From an uncultured Collinsella sp. (GTDB taxonomy: Bacteria > Actinomycetota > Coriobacteriia > Coriobacteriales > Coriobacteriaceae), in contig CAKUGY010000010.1 in assembly GCA_934654835.1 (NCBI GenBank), forward strand, positions 1 through 64,000: 64,000 nt of DNA, given 5' to 3'. Made by a program: the position numbers and the translations under genes. Position 1 is the stretch's first letter, and the number at the start of each line of letters is the position of its first letter. Shown one piece after another: positions 1 to 8,496 of the stretch. The notes under the pieces were generated by a model. It ran no database searches. It saw nothing but the letters and a program-made list of their open reading frames with translations, and was not told the DNA's origin.

Positions 1-9
1 TATACTCAT

Positions 10-48
10 GGAAAACCTCCCATTTCCCGATGTCCAAGAAATGGGAGG
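10..48 (-). terminator. Intrinsic terminator of the ABC importer operon
   Basis: An 11-bp perfect stem (CCTCCCATTTC with GAAATGGGAGG) has an 11-nt loop. On the minus strand it is followed directly by TTTTCC. It lies just past the stop of the ATP-binding protein gene, as expected for the end of this operon. Confidence 0.75.
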
Positions 49-85
49 CAGTTCACTGTCCCCTTTGTGGTGGTTTTCCAAGGTG

Positions 86-880
86 TTAGCTCAGCAGCAT
101 GCGGTCGTTGGCGAGTTCGCCGCCCGAGACCTCCTCGAATTTCTGCAGCAGGTCGGCGACGGTGAGCGACTTCTTCTCGTCGCCGGCCACGTCGTAGATC
201 ACGTGGCCCTCGTGCATCATGATCAGGCGGTTGCCCAGACGGATGGCGTCGTTCATGTTATGCGTGACCATGAGCGTGGTCAGGTGGTTCTCGTCGACGA
301 TCTCCTCGGTCAGGTTGAGCACCTTGGAGGCCGTCTTGGGGTCAAGTGCTGCGGTGTGCTCGTCGAGCAGCAGCAGGCGCGGCTTGGTGAGCGTGGCCAT
401 GAGCAGGGTGAGTGCCTGGCGCTGACCGCCCGAGAGCAGACCGACCTTGGCGTTGAGGCGCGTGTCCAGACCGAGGTCCAGGCGCTTGAGCAGCTCGACG
501 TACTCGTCCTTTTCGGCCTTGGTGACGCCCCACGAAAGGCCGCGACGCTGGCCGCGGCGCTTGGCGAGGGCAAGGTTCTCGGCAATCTGCATATCGGCTG
601 CGGTGCCGCGCATGGGGTCCTGGAACACGCGGCCCAGGTACTTGGCGCGCTGCGACTCGCTCAGACGCGAGATGTCGTTGCCGTCGAGCTCAATAACGCC
701 CGAATCGAGCGGATACACGCCGGCGATCATGTTGAGCAGCGTGGACTTGCCGGCGCCGTTGCCGCCGATCACGGTCACAAAGTCGCCGTCGTTGAGGGTG
801 AGATCGACGCCGGTGAGGGCGCGCTTCTCGGTGACGGTGCCCTTGTTAAAGGTCTTCTTGACGTGCGAGAGCTTAAGCAT
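86..880 (-). CDS. ABC transporter ATP-binding protein (TrpX/TrpY-type importer)
   Basis: This is the nucleotide-binding subunit that powers the importer formed with the two upstream genes. It has a Walker A (GGNGAGKST, about residues 40-47), the ABC signature LSGGQRQA and a Walker B followed by DEH (LLLLDEHTAAL). A longer frame starts three codons earlier at 889. I chose the ATG at 880 because AAGGGAG sits 9 nt before it, while the earlier ATG is too close to the Shine-Dalgarno. The start overlaps the permease stop by 8 nt, so the two are probably translationally coupled. About 264 aa, normal for this family. Confidence 0.9.
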   Translation of the reverse strand: MLKLSHVKKTFNKGTVTEKRALTGVDLTLNDGDFVTVIGGNGAGKSTLLNMIAGVYPLDSGVIELDGNDISRLSESQRAKYLGRVFQDPMRGTAADMQIAENLALAKRRGQRRGLSWGVTKAEKDEYVELLKRLDLGLDTRLNAKVGLLSGGQRQALTLLMATLTKPRLLLLDEHTAALDPKTASKVLNLTEEIVDENHLTTLMVTHNMNDAIRLGNRLIMMHEGHVIYDVAGDEKKSLTVADLLQKFEEVSGGELANDRMLLS

Positions 881-1796
881 CTGCCTCATCTCCCTTCGTA
901 TAGGAGCTGCGGAGCTTGTAGCGCTCCCAAACCACGGGCACGCACAGGGCCACGGCGACGATCACGGCGGAGAGCAGCTTCATGTCGTTGGCATCCATGC
1001 CCAGCTGCAGTACGATGGCGCGGATGAGGAAGTAGACCACAGAGCCAAAGACGGCAGAGGCCAGGCGGACGCTAAACTGCGTCAGGCCGCCGGGCAGCAG
1101 ACGGCCGAGCACCTCGCCGATAACGATGGCGGCAAGGCCGATGACGATGGCGCCGGTACCCATGCCGATATCGGCATACTTCTGGCTCTGGCAGATGAGC
1201 GCGCCGGCAAGGCCGATGAGGGCGTTGGAGAGCACGAGGGCGATCATCTTGGTGGTATTGGTGTTAACGCCCAGGGCGCGGATCATGTACTCGTTGTTGC
1301 CGGTGGCGCGCAGCGCGGAGCCAATCTCGGTGCCAAAGAACCAGTACAGGATGGCGACGATAGCCACTGCCAAAATGATGCCCAAGATGATGGCAACGGT
1401 GGACTGCGGCAGGCCCGTCATGTTGCTGACGGACGAGAAGATGGTGCCCTTGGCCAGGATGGGCGTGTTTGACTTGCCCATGATGCGCAGGTTGATGGAC
1501 CACAGGCTGATCTGGGTAAGGATTCCGGCGAGGATTGCGGGGATCTCAAAGACGGTGGTCAGAATACCCGTGACGGCGCCTGCGATGGCACCGGCGCACA
1601 TGCCGGCAAGCACGGCGAGCAGCGGGTCGACATTGTTATTGACGATGAGCACGGCGCAGACACAGCCGCCGAGGGCAAAGCTGCCGTCGCAGGTCATATC
1701 GGGGATGTCGAGCAGGCGGAACGTGATAAACACGCCAAGCACCATGATGCCCCAGAGGACGCCCTGCGAAACGGCGCCCTGCAATGCAATGAGCAT
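873..1796 (-). CDS. ABC transporter permease (BPD_transp_2-like)
   Basis: A 307-residue polytopic membrane protein with about eight hydrophobic segments. It resembles permeases that pair with ABC_sub_bind lipoproteins; tryptophan, tyrosine or other small-molecule uptake is known for relatives. The start has an AGGAGG 8 nt upstream. It sits between the binding-protein and ATPase genes and completes a three-component importer. The substrate cannot be read from the sequence. Confidence 0.88.
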   Translation of the reverse strand: MLIALQGAVSQGVLWGIMVLGVFITFRLLDIPDMTCDGSFALGGCVCAVLIVNNNVDPLLAVLAGMCAGAIAGAVTGILTTVFEIPAILAGILTQISLWSINLRIMGKSNTPILAKGTIFSSVSNMTGLPQSTVAIILGIILAVAIVAILYWFFGTEIGSALRATGNNEYMIRALGVNTNTTKMIALVLSNALIGLAGALICQSQKYADIGMGTGAIVIGLAAIVIGEVLGRLLPGGLTQFSVRLASAVFGSVVYFLIRAIVLQLGMDANDMKLLSAVIVAVALCVPVVWERYKLRSSYTKGDEADA

Positions 1797-1900
1797 GCTT
1801 CATACCTCCTAGGATAGGGTGGACACGTGATTCACCATAATAGCGGTAACGATGTATAAAAGAGTTGCGGACAGACGTTTTGTTTTACCTGAAACAAGCA

Positions 1901-1929
1901 GGGCGGACGCCGATCTTTGACGTCCGCCC
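1901..1929 (-). terminator. Hairpin between binding protein and permease (attenuator-like)
   Basis: A 9-bp perfect stem (GGGCGGACG with CGTCCGCCC) lies in the roughly 200-nt gap between the lipoprotein and permease genes. The minus-strand 3' side has no long T-run (TGCTTGTTT). It may be a partial terminator or mRNA-stability hairpin giving more binding protein than permease, a common pattern in importer operons. Confidence 0.45.
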
Positions 1930-2000
1930 CTGTGGCTCAGATATTGGATAACACGGCTGTAGCGCGAGCACAGGCTCCAGACGCATCGCCGCGCACGGCG

Positions 2001-2981
2001 TTACTCGTCCAGAGCGGAAAGGTCGATACCCAGAGCCTCGGCCATCTCGTCGTTCTTGACGACGACCAGGTCCTTGCTCGAGAGATGCTTGATCGCCATG
2101 TCCTCGGGCTTAGCCTCGCCCTTCAGAATCTTGACGGCCATCTCGCCTGCGGCATAGCCCAGATCCTCGTAGTTGATGGAGAGGGTGAACAGGCCACCGG
2201 CCATGCACATGCCCTCCTCGCCGGTCACGAAGGGAAGCTTGTTCTCCTTGCAGATCTGGCCGACCTGCGAGGCGCCCGCGGCGATGGTGTTGTCGGTGGG
2301 GGAGTACAGCGCGTCGACCTTGCCCACGGCAGACTCGACGACGGACTGGATCTCGTTGGAGCTCGAGACGGTGAAGTCGGTGTACTCCAGGCCCAGCTTG
2401 TCGAGCTCCTTCTTGGCGGCCTTGATCTGGACGTCGGAGTTGGACTCGGCGGTGCAGTAGAGCAGGCCGACCTTCTTAACGTCGGGCAGGACCTTCTGCA
2501 TCATCTCGAGCTGCTCGGCGACCGGGGTGAGGTCGGAAGCGCCGGTGACGTTGGTGCCGGGCTTGTCGTTGTCCTGGACCAGGCCGGAGGCGGCATAGTC
2601 GGTGATGGCGCAGCCCACGATGGGGATATCGGCGGTGGCGCCGGCGGCAGCCTGCGCGGCGGGCGTAGCGATGGCATAGATCAGGTCGACGCCGTCGCCT
2701 ACGAACTTATCGGCAATGGACTTACACGTGGACTGGTCGTTCTGGGCGTTTTTCTGGTCGATCTTGACCTTGAGACCGCTCTCCTTGATGGCCTTGACAA
2801 AGCCGTCGTTGGCGGCGTCGAGCGCGGAGTGCTCGGTGAGCTGCAGAACGCCGATGGTGTAGTCGGAACCGGCGGCAGCGGAGCCGGAACCGGAGTTGCC
2901 GCCGCATCCGGCGAGCGGAGCGAGCGCGAGCAGGCCAGCGGAGACCAGAAGGCTCCTGCGGCTGATGGTGATGTCCTTCAT
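2001..2981 (-). CDS. ABC transporter substrate-binding lipoprotein (ABC_sub_bind family)
   Basis: A 326-residue extracytoplasmic binding protein. The N-terminus has a twin-arginine pair (SRRSLL), a hydrophobic stretch and a lipobox ending LAGC, so it is probably lipid-anchored and possibly Tat-exported. A Ser/Gly/Ala linker follows, then a periplasmic-binding-protein fold with the family's typical start (YTIGVLQLTEHSALD). The start has GGGGG about 8 nt upstream. It is the first gene of the three-gene importer. On the minus strand a possible promoter (TTGTAA, 16 nt, TACTAT) lies about 60-90 nt upstream. Confidence 0.9.
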   Translation of the reverse strand: MKDITISRRSLLVSAGLLALAPLAGCGGNSGSGSAAAGSDYTIGVLQLTEHSALDAANDGFVKAIKESGLKVKIDQKNAQNDQSTCKSIADKFVGDGVDLIYAIATPAAQAAAGATADIPIVGCAITDYAASGLVQDNDKPGTNVTGASDLTPVAEQLEMMQKVLPDVKKVGLLYCTAESNSDVQIKAAKKELDKLGLEYTDFTVSSSNEIQSVVESAVGKVDALYSPTDNTIAAGASQVGQICKENKLPFVTGEEGMCMAGGLFTLSINYEDLGYAAGEMAVKILKGEAKPEDMAIKHLSSKDLVVVKNDEMAEALGIDLSALDE

Positions 2982-3141
2982 ATCATTACCCCCAGTATAA
3001 AAATGGCTGGAAACACTGCACTAGGAAAAAGTGCAAGTGGGTCTATAGTAACGCGGATGTCCATTTTTACAACAGCCTTGCGAGTTTTTTTAATACGGAA
3101 CCGGATGGGCGGCGCGAGTGGTCGATGGACGGCAGCGGGCC

Positions 3142-3930
3142 TTATGCGGCAGTGGCCGAGTCGTCGTCCCCGTCCAGGGCGGCAAAGAGCTTCTTGCCGT
3201 TGAGCAGGCGCGTGCTGACGTTTCTCATGCGGCCGATCTCGACGGTGCGCAGCGTGTCGTCGGCGCCGCGGGCATCATAGACCGTTCCCAGCAAATACGA
3301 AATACCGTCTCGCTGCTTGATGGCAAAGGGGCGGAGTGTCATCCGTGCTGCTTCGGTTTCGCCTCGTGCTGTGACGCTCGAGATATCAAAGCTCACCGTG
3401 GCTCCGTGGTCGATTGCTTGTTCGATGAGCTCGCAGGTGTCGATTCGCTTGATGGACGTGCGTGTTGCCTTGGCGGCCTTGCTGCCTGTGCTTGGAGCGG
3501 GTTCGGGCGTATCGAGGTAGCCGCGAACGTCGACACTCGCCATGGCGACCAAGTGTTGCGCCATGCTCTTTCGAATGGCGATGGGTGTGGAACGGTTGCG
3601 CATGACCATGCCGTGGAGCCGGATGATCTCTTCATCGGTGAGCGGGCGGGTCAGGAGCCGATACCCCACGCCGCGCTTGTATTCAATTTCGTATCCGGCA
3701 TGGCGAAGTGCGGAGATTGCCGTGTAGATACTGCGCCGCGCCGCCGAGATGGGCATGCGCGCGGGGTCGTCGGGATGGGCGAGACGGCGGACCAGCTCAT
3801 CGGAAAGCATGGCCTTGTCCTCGCCGGTGTTCTCGCTTAAAAGCTGCAGGATACGCACGGCGCGATAGGCCGCCATCGAGGCGGCGCCCCTGGTCGTGGT
3901 CTCATAGGTTTCAACAGCGGTTTCGGTCAT
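3142..3930 (-). CDS. WYL-domain-like transcriptional regulator
   Basis: About 262 aa. Residues 15-90 form a winged-helix HTH that ends in GYEIEYKRGVGYRLL, like HTH_11/DeoR-type regulators. The C-terminal half (RPFAIKQRDGISYLLG, then LRTVEIGRMRNVS) matches the layout of a WYL effector domain, with SYLLG in place of the WYL triplet. The open frame extends to 4068. I chose the ATG at 3930 because a GGAAAGGA lies upstream and the extra 46 residues look non-protein-like. Its target is unknown; it is co-oriented with the importer operon but separated by 160 nt. Confidence 0.65.
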   Translation of the reverse strand: MTETAVETYETTTRGAASMAAYRAVRILQLLSENTGEDKAMLSDELVRRLAHPDDPARMPISAARRSIYTAISALRHAGYEIEYKRGVGYRLLTRPLTDEEIIRLHGMVMRNRSTPIAIRKSMAQHLVAMASVDVRGYLDTPEPAPSTGSKAAKATRTSIKRIDTCELIEQAIDHGATVSFDISSVTARGETEAARMTLRPFAIKQRDGISYLLGTVYDARGADDTLRTVEIGRMRNVSTRLLNGKKLFAALDGDDDSATAA

Positions 3931-4106
3931 GGCGCCCACGTCCTTTCCGTATTTGGGTGGCGACGGTACGGAGCCTAGGACGTGGGGCTTGTCTGGGGGC
4001 ACAGGGCGCCCTGGACGGTCGGTAGTCGTCGGCAAGCGGCAGGTCGAGTTTTCAACAGCCCTGCCCAACTGACCAAAAGCTTGCCAAAAGCTTGACGGAT
4101 ACTGTT

Positions 4107-4140
4107 GAAAAAGCGCCCCTCGGCTGGGCCGAGAGGCGCT
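4107..4140 (-). terminator. Intrinsic terminator of asnS
   Basis: On the minus strand, AGCGCC/GGCGCT and CTCGGC/GCCGAG form a stem broken by one bulge, with a 3-nt loop, followed by TTTTT. It lies 40 nt past the asnS stop. Confidence 0.8.
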
Positions 4141-4180
4141 GGCGTGATGTGCTGCAGCGCGTTTCGTGGCGCTGTGGCGA

Positions 4181-5584
4181 TTAGAAGTCGGCGTTGCCCA
4201 CGGTACGGGGGTGCGGCACGACGTCGCGGATGTTGCCCACGCCCGTCAGGTACATGACCAGGCGCTCGAAGCCCAGGCCGTAGCCAGCATGCTTGCAGGA
4301 GCCATAGCGGCGCAGGTCCAGATAGTACTTGTACTGCTCGGGGGCCATGCCCAGGTCCTTAATACGACCCTCGAGCAGGTCCAGGCGCTCCTCGCGCTGG
4401 GAGCCACCGATGATCTCGCCAATGCCCGGCACCAGGCAGTCAGCGGCGGCGACGGTCTTGCCATCGTCGTTCATGCGCATGTAGAAGGCTTTGATCTCGG
4501 CCGGGTAGTCGGTCACGAAGGTCGGGCGCTTAAAGTGCTCCTCGGTCAGGAAGCGCTCGTGCTCGGTCTGCAGGTCGATACCCCAGCTGACGGGATAGTC
4601 AAACTTGTGGCCGGCGGCGACAGCTTGCTCCAAGATCTCGACGGCCTCGGTGTAGGTGATGCGGGCAAAGTCGGAGTTCGCCACGTGGTTCAGGCGCTCG
4701 ATGAGACCCTTGTCCACAAACTTGTTGAGCATGTTGAGCTCGTCGGGACAGGTTGCCATGACGTCCTTGAGGACGTACTTGAGCATGGCCTCGGCGTTAT
4801 CCATGTAGTCGTTGAGGTCGGCGAAGGCCATCTCGGGCTCGATCATCCAAAACTCGGCGGCGTGGCGCGTGGTGTTGGAGTTCTCGGCGCGGAAGGTGGG
4901 GCCAAAGGTGTACACATCGCCAAAGGCCATGGCGAAGTTCTCGGCGTTGAGCTGGCCGGATACGGTAAGGCTTGCGTGCTTGCCAAAGAAGTCCTGGCTC
5001 CAGTCGACCTCGCCGGACTCGGTGAGGGGCGGGTTTTTGGGGTCGAGTGTGGTTACGCGGAACATCTCGCCGGCGCCTTCGCAGTCACTCGTGGTGATGA
5101 TGGGGGTGTTGACGTAGACAAAGCCCTGCTCCTGGAAGAAGCGGTGGATGGCGGCAGCCGCGACGGAGCGGATGCGGAATACAGCGCGGAACAGATTGGT
5201 GCGCGGGCGCAGGTGCTGCTGGGTGCGCAGGAACTCGACGGTGGCGCGCTTCTTCTGCAGCGGGTAGTCCGGGGCGCTGACGCCCTCGACCACGATTTCG
5301 GTCGCGGTGAGTTCGAAGGGCTGGGGAGCATCGGGGGTCAGTTTGACGGTGCCGGTGCAGATGAGGGCAGCCGAGACGTTTTGGTGGGCGATCTCGTCGT
5401 AGTTGTCGAGCGCCTCGCGGTTCATGACGACCTGCAGGTCGCGGAAGCAGCTGCCGTCGTTGAGCGTAACGAAGCCAAAGTTTTTCATGTCGCGGACGGA
5501 CTTGACCCAGCCGGCAACGGTGACGGTCTGGCCACCGAGCGACTCGGCATCGGCATAGAGCTGCGCGATTTTGGTGCGGTTCAC
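4181..5584 (-). CDS. asnS: Asparaginyl-tRNA synthetase
   Basis: Class IIb aminoacyl-tRNA synthetase that charges tRNA-Asn. The N-terminal OB-fold anticodon-binding domain (GWVKSVRDMKNFGFVTLNDGS) is followed by the catalytic core. Motif 2 is seen as FGPTFRAENSNTTRH and motif 3 as GLGFERLVMYLTG near the C-terminus. I set the start at a GTG that follows GGGAGG by 5 nt. This gives 467 aa, essentially the E. coli AsnRS length, rather than the 489 aa of the longest frame. It is monocistronic, with its own terminator. Confidence 0.95.
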   Translation of the reverse strand: MNRTKIAQLYADAESLGGQTVTVAGWVKSVRDMKNFGFVTLNDGSCFRDLQVVMNREALDNYDEIAHQNVSAALICTGTVKLTPDAPQPFELTATEIVVEGVSAPDYPLQKKRATVEFLRTQQHLRPRTNLFRAVFRIRSVAAAAIHRFFQEQGFVYVNTPIITTSDCEGAGEMFRVTTLDPKNPPLTESGEVDWSQDFFGKHASLTVSGQLNAENFAMAFGDVYTFGPTFRAENSNTTRHAAEFWMIEPEMAFADLNDYMDNAEAMLKYVLKDVMATCPDELNMLNKFVDKGLIERLNHVANSDFARITYTEAVEILEQAVAAGHKFDYPVSWGIDLQTEHERFLTEEHFKRPTFVTDYPAEIKAFYMRMNDDGKTVAAADCLVPGIGEIIGGSQREERLDLLEGRIKDLGMAPEQYKYYLDLRRYGSCKHAGYGLGFERLVMYLTGVGNIRDVVPHPRTVGNADF

Positions 5585-5694
5585 GTATCCTCCCATGATG
5601 GTTGAATGACAGTTATCCATACGGTTCGATATTCTAGCAGCTCGTCTCATTTGAGCTATACAGATAAGGCATTGGCGGGACGGTTTTCAAACGA

Positions 5695-5727
5695 AAAGCG
5701 CCCACGCCAGATGGGCGTGGGCGCTTG
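5695..5727 (-). terminator. Intrinsic terminator of the EIIA gene
   Basis: A 13-bp perfect stem (AAGCGCCCACGCC with its complement) has a 4-nt loop and ends in TTTTCG on the minus strand, about 40 nt past the EIIA stop. Confidence 0.8.
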
Positions 5728-5764
5728 GGTACCTTGTTTGTTGGTTGCGCGGCGCAGGGCTCGG

Positions 5765-6328
5765 CTACTTGGTCTTAGCCACCAGCAGCGGGTCGCCGAG
5801 CTTGACGAGCGGGTTGCCGCCGATAAGCGTGCCAGACTCGCCCACGTGGTCGATGCTCTTGAGGCGATCGAGCTCGGAGATGATGACGGTCACGATGTCC
5901 TCGTGGCCAGCGGCCTTGATGGCGTCGCGGTCGAAGCTGATGAGCGGCTGACCGGCCTTGACCGTGTCACCCATCTCGACAAAGCGGGCAAAGCCCTTGC
6001 CGTTCATCTGCACGGTGCCCAGGCCAACGTGGATAAATACGCGTAGACCGTCCTCGGTGATCATGCCGATGGAGTGGTTGGTGACGGTGGTGGCGCCGAT
6101 GCGACCGTTGGCGGGGGCGTAAATGGTGTCGGTAATGGGCTCGATGCCGTAGCCCTGGCCGAGCATGCCCGAGGCGATGGTCTCGTCGGGAACCTCATCC
6201 AGATTGACGAGCACGCCGTTGACGGGAGCGTAGATGACGCCGTCGCGGGTGGCGAAGCTTGCTGCGGGCGGAACGGACTCCTCGCCCGTCGAGGTGAACG
6301 TGGACTTGAGCGAATCGAGCAGACCCAT
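5765..6328 (-). CDS. crr: PTS glucose-type EIIA component
   Basis: A 187-residue single-domain EIIA of the glucose superfamily. It carries phosphate from HPr to an EIIB partner and in many bacteria also regulates uptake. The hallmark strand motifs are present: IYAPVNGVLVNLDEVPD, and TNHSIGMITEDGLRVFIHVGL, which holds both active-site histidines. The start follows GGAGG by 5 nt; the longer frame adds 26 unlikely residues. No EIIB or EIIC gene is adjacent. An orphan EIIC lies at about 53.7 kb, so this may be a general-purpose IIA. Confidence 0.88.
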   Translation of the reverse strand: MGLLDSLKSTFTSTGEESVPPAASFATRDGVIYAPVNGVLVNLDEVPDETIASGMLGQGYGIEPITDTIYAPANGRIGATTVTNHSIGMITEDGLRVFIHVGLGTVQMNGKGFARFVEMGDTVKAGQPLISFDRDAIKAAGHEDIVTVIISELDRLKSIDHVGESGTLIGGNPLVKLGDPLLVAKTK

Positions 6329-6373
6329 AGATGCCTCCAACGTATCAAGTGCGCATATCGCGCGCGTGTAGTT

Positions 6374-6405
6374 TGCCGGAAACGTTTCGTACGTGTTTCC
6401 CGGCA
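6374..6405. promoter_or_regulatory. 32-bp palindrome upstream of the EIIA gene
   Basis: TGCCGG-AAAC and GTTT-CCCGGCA arms surround the centre GTTTCGTACGT. It lies 46 nt upstream of the EIIA start and faces the divergent esterase promoter region. The spacing and symmetry suit an operator or a 5'-leader hairpin; no known consensus is claimed. Confidence 0.4.
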
Positions 6406-6573
6406 CGGTCAGCGCCTCTATTCTACGCTGCTCAACGATAGCTCTGAGCTGCGATTTTGTGATATATCAGTTGAAGGGCAACTTATTGCGGGGGTGTTTC
6501 TGCGCCGCGGGCTCAAGTGGGGTACGCTTGAGGGCGATAAAAAGTGCGCATGTTTTGCGCGAAGGGAGCACCA

Positions 6574-7476
6574 ATGATTGTCGAGAACCATGCACTGTGG
6601 GGCGAGGAACCGACCGAGGAATATCCGGCGACATTTACGTTTTTGGGTGCCGAGCCGCTGCCCGATAAGCCCAATGGTCGCCGCCCGGCCGTGATCATCT
6701 GCGGCGGAGGCGCGTTTACGCATATCGCGCCGCATGAGCAAGATCCCGTGGCGTTTGCGTTTTTGGACCACGGCTACCAGGCCTTTGTACTTAATTATGT
6801 GACGAGCGCCACGGGTGATGTGAGCTTTCCGCACCCTCAGGCAGACCTCGCCAAGATGGTCGCCACGGTGCGTGCCAACGCCGACGAATGGCATGTCGAT
6901 CCCAAGCGCGTGTGCGTCGTGGGCTTCTCGGCAGGCGGCATGATCTGCGCCTCGCTGGCAACGCAGTGGAAGACCGGTCCCTTTGCGGGCCTTGCCGGGG
7001 CTCGTCCGGAGGATATTCGTCCCGACGCCGTGGTGTTGGGCTATCCGTTGCTCGACCTTGCCTATGTGCGCGATATGCAGACGCGCGACCCGCGTATCGA
7101 CCTGCGCGTGCCCAAGACCGGCGGCAAGACGGGGCGCGATCTGCTCAACGACTATCTGTCGATGGTGACGGGCGGCGAGGCGACCGATGAGCACCTGACC
7201 GACATTTGCCCCACCACGCACGTTTCACGCCAGATGCCCCCGACCTTTGTTTGGGGCGTTTCCGATGACAAGACGGCGCCGATCGCGCAGGTCTACCCGT
7301 TTGCGCAGCGCATGGCCGAGGAAGGCGTCGCATGCGAGATGCATGTCTTTGACCAGGGCGGCCACGGCCTTTCGCTCGGCAACGCCAACACCGCGGTCGA
7401 CAACGAGGACAAGCAGGTGGCAGTCCGCCCCTGGATCCGCCTGGCCTTCCGCTTCCTGGAGCGCCACGGTTTTTAG
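6574..7476 (+). CDS. Alpha/beta hydrolase (BD-FAE/acetyl-xylan-esterase-like)
   Basis: A 300-residue serine hydrolase with no signal peptide, so probably cytosolic. The nucleophile elbow is GFSAGG (Ser119), the oxyanion loop is CGGGAF (about 43-48), the acid is probably the Asp of GVSDDKTAP, and the His is in QGGHGLSL. Relatives deacetylate sugars or hydrolyse small esters; the substrate is unknown. I preferred the ATG preceded by GAAGGGAG over the frame start ten codons earlier. It is monocistronic. Confidence 0.8.
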   Translation: MIVENHALWGEEPTEEYPATFTFLGAEPLPDKPNGRRPAVIICGGGAFTHIAPHEQDPVAFAFLDHGYQAFVLNYVTSATGDVSFPHPQADLAKMVATVRANADEWHVDPKRVCVVGFSAGGMICASLATQWKTGPFAGLAGARPEDIRPDAVVLGYPLLDLAYVRDMQTRDPRIDLRVPKTGGKTGRDLLNDYLSMVTGGEATDEHLTDICPTTHVSRQMPPTFVWGVSDDKTAPIAQVYPFAQRMAEEGVACEMHVFDQGGHGLSLGNANTAVDNEDKQVAVRPWIRLAFRFLERHGF

Positions 7477-7485
7477 GCTGCTCAG

Positions 7486-7555
7486 CACGAGGGTGGAAAA
7501 TCTCCCGTTTTTGGTCTGCTTTTCGACTAAAAGTGGGAGATTATCCACTCTCGTG
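7486..7555. terminator. Long imperfect hairpin between convergent esterase and GntR genes
   Basis: The arms CACGAGGGTGGA-AAATCTCCC and GGGAGATTA-TCCACTCTCGTG bracket a T-rich loop. It lies between two convergent genes and probably ends transcripts from both sides. Confidence 0.5.
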
Positions 7556-7590
7556 AGGCGAACGTCCGAAAATCCACTCTCGTTGCTTTG

Positions 7591-8241
7591 CTACCAAACG
7601 GTGAACTGGGCGTTTTCCGTGTTCCAGTGGACATCGCGAACGTAGTCTCGCGCGCCCGCGGCATCCCGCGCTTCGAACAGCTCAAGAATATGAGCATGTT
7701 CGTTGTTGGCCTTATGAAGCAGCTTGCAAGCCGTTTCCTGGTCGACGGTCTCGTAATCACGTTTGATGAAGCAGCGTTCGAGTTGGGAAATCATGTCGCG
7801 TAGACGGTCGTTGCCGCAGCGGTTGAAGTATGTAAGATGAAAGTCCCGCTGAATGTCGTCGTATTTACGGATGAGACCGCCTTGGATCGCAAGGTCCATA
7901 GAGCCGACGAGGAACTTAAGCTGCGTGATGTCATCATCGGTTAGTTGTGGACAAGCAAGATAGGCCGCCTGCCCGTCGAGCGGCCCCATGATTTCAAAGA
8001 CCTCAACAGCGTTTTGCTGATCGAAGCCGCGGACACGGAATCCGCGGCGGGGAAGATTGTCCAGGTAGCCGTCGCTTGCCAGCTGGATGAGCGCTTCGCG
8101 GACCGGTGTGCGCGATACACCCATGGCATCGCAAATTGCCTGCTCGCTTACACGGTCGCCAGCCGAAAGCTCGCCGGCGTCTATGCGGCTCGAAATATAG
8201 TCGTATACGTGGTCCTTCAGGGGTCTTCTGAGCGTTTCCAT
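7591..8241 (-). CDS. GntR-family transcriptional regulator, FCD (FadR-like) subfamily
   Basis: A 216-residue regulator. The N-terminal winged helix (LSAGDRVSEQAICDAMGVSRTPVREAL, about 24-51) is typical of GntR. The all-helical C-terminal FCD effector domain carries metal-binding-type histidines (RDFHLTYFNRCGN, and NNEHAHILELFEARD). It is divergent from the hydrolase-antiporter pair and probably controls it. A FadR-type palindrome lies in the shared intergenic region. Confidence 0.88.
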   Translation of the reverse strand: METLRRPLKDHVYDYISSRIDAGELSAGDRVSEQAICDAMGVSRTPVREALIQLASDGYLDNLPRRGFRVRGFDQQNAVEVFEIMGPLDGQAAYLACPQLTDDDITQLKFLVGSMDLAIQGGLIRKYDDIQRDFHLTYFNRCGNDRLRDMISQLERCFIKRDYETVDQETACKLLHKANNEHAHILELFEARDAAGARDYVRDVHWNTENAQFTVW

Positions 8242-8387
8242 AAACTTATAATCCTTAACTGTATATTTTCAAAAATAAATACGTTTCGCTTGAATAGGCT
8301 AGTTAAATTATAGAACGACCAGCTAAATCGTACTACGTAACCTGAATAAGCAATAATACGTTCACCGATGAATACCTACCGTTCAGG

Positions 8388-8399
8388 ATTGTATACAAT
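8388..8399. promoter_or_regulatory. Putative GntR operator (ATTGTATACAAT)
   Basis: A perfect 12-bp palindrome fits the GntR/FadR-class pattern T-N-G-T-...-A-C-N-A, and a second half-site (ATATACAAA) follows at once. It sits about 100 nt upstream of the hydrolase gene and 147 nt from the divergent gntR start. The inference rests on consensus and context. Confidence 0.5.
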
Positions 8400-8496
8400 A
8401 TACAAAAAAGCAAAGACACCCTAAGATAAAGCCATCGAAAGGAAGGCGGGCGCGAAGAAGTCCCGCTCTCTGCTAAGAGATCCAAGGAGGATCATC

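Noticed and set aside
1917..3203. A 428-codon plus-strand frame opposite the binding-protein gene
   Set aside because: Antisense of a lipoprotein with clear lipobox; translation is repetitive Gly/Val/Asp.
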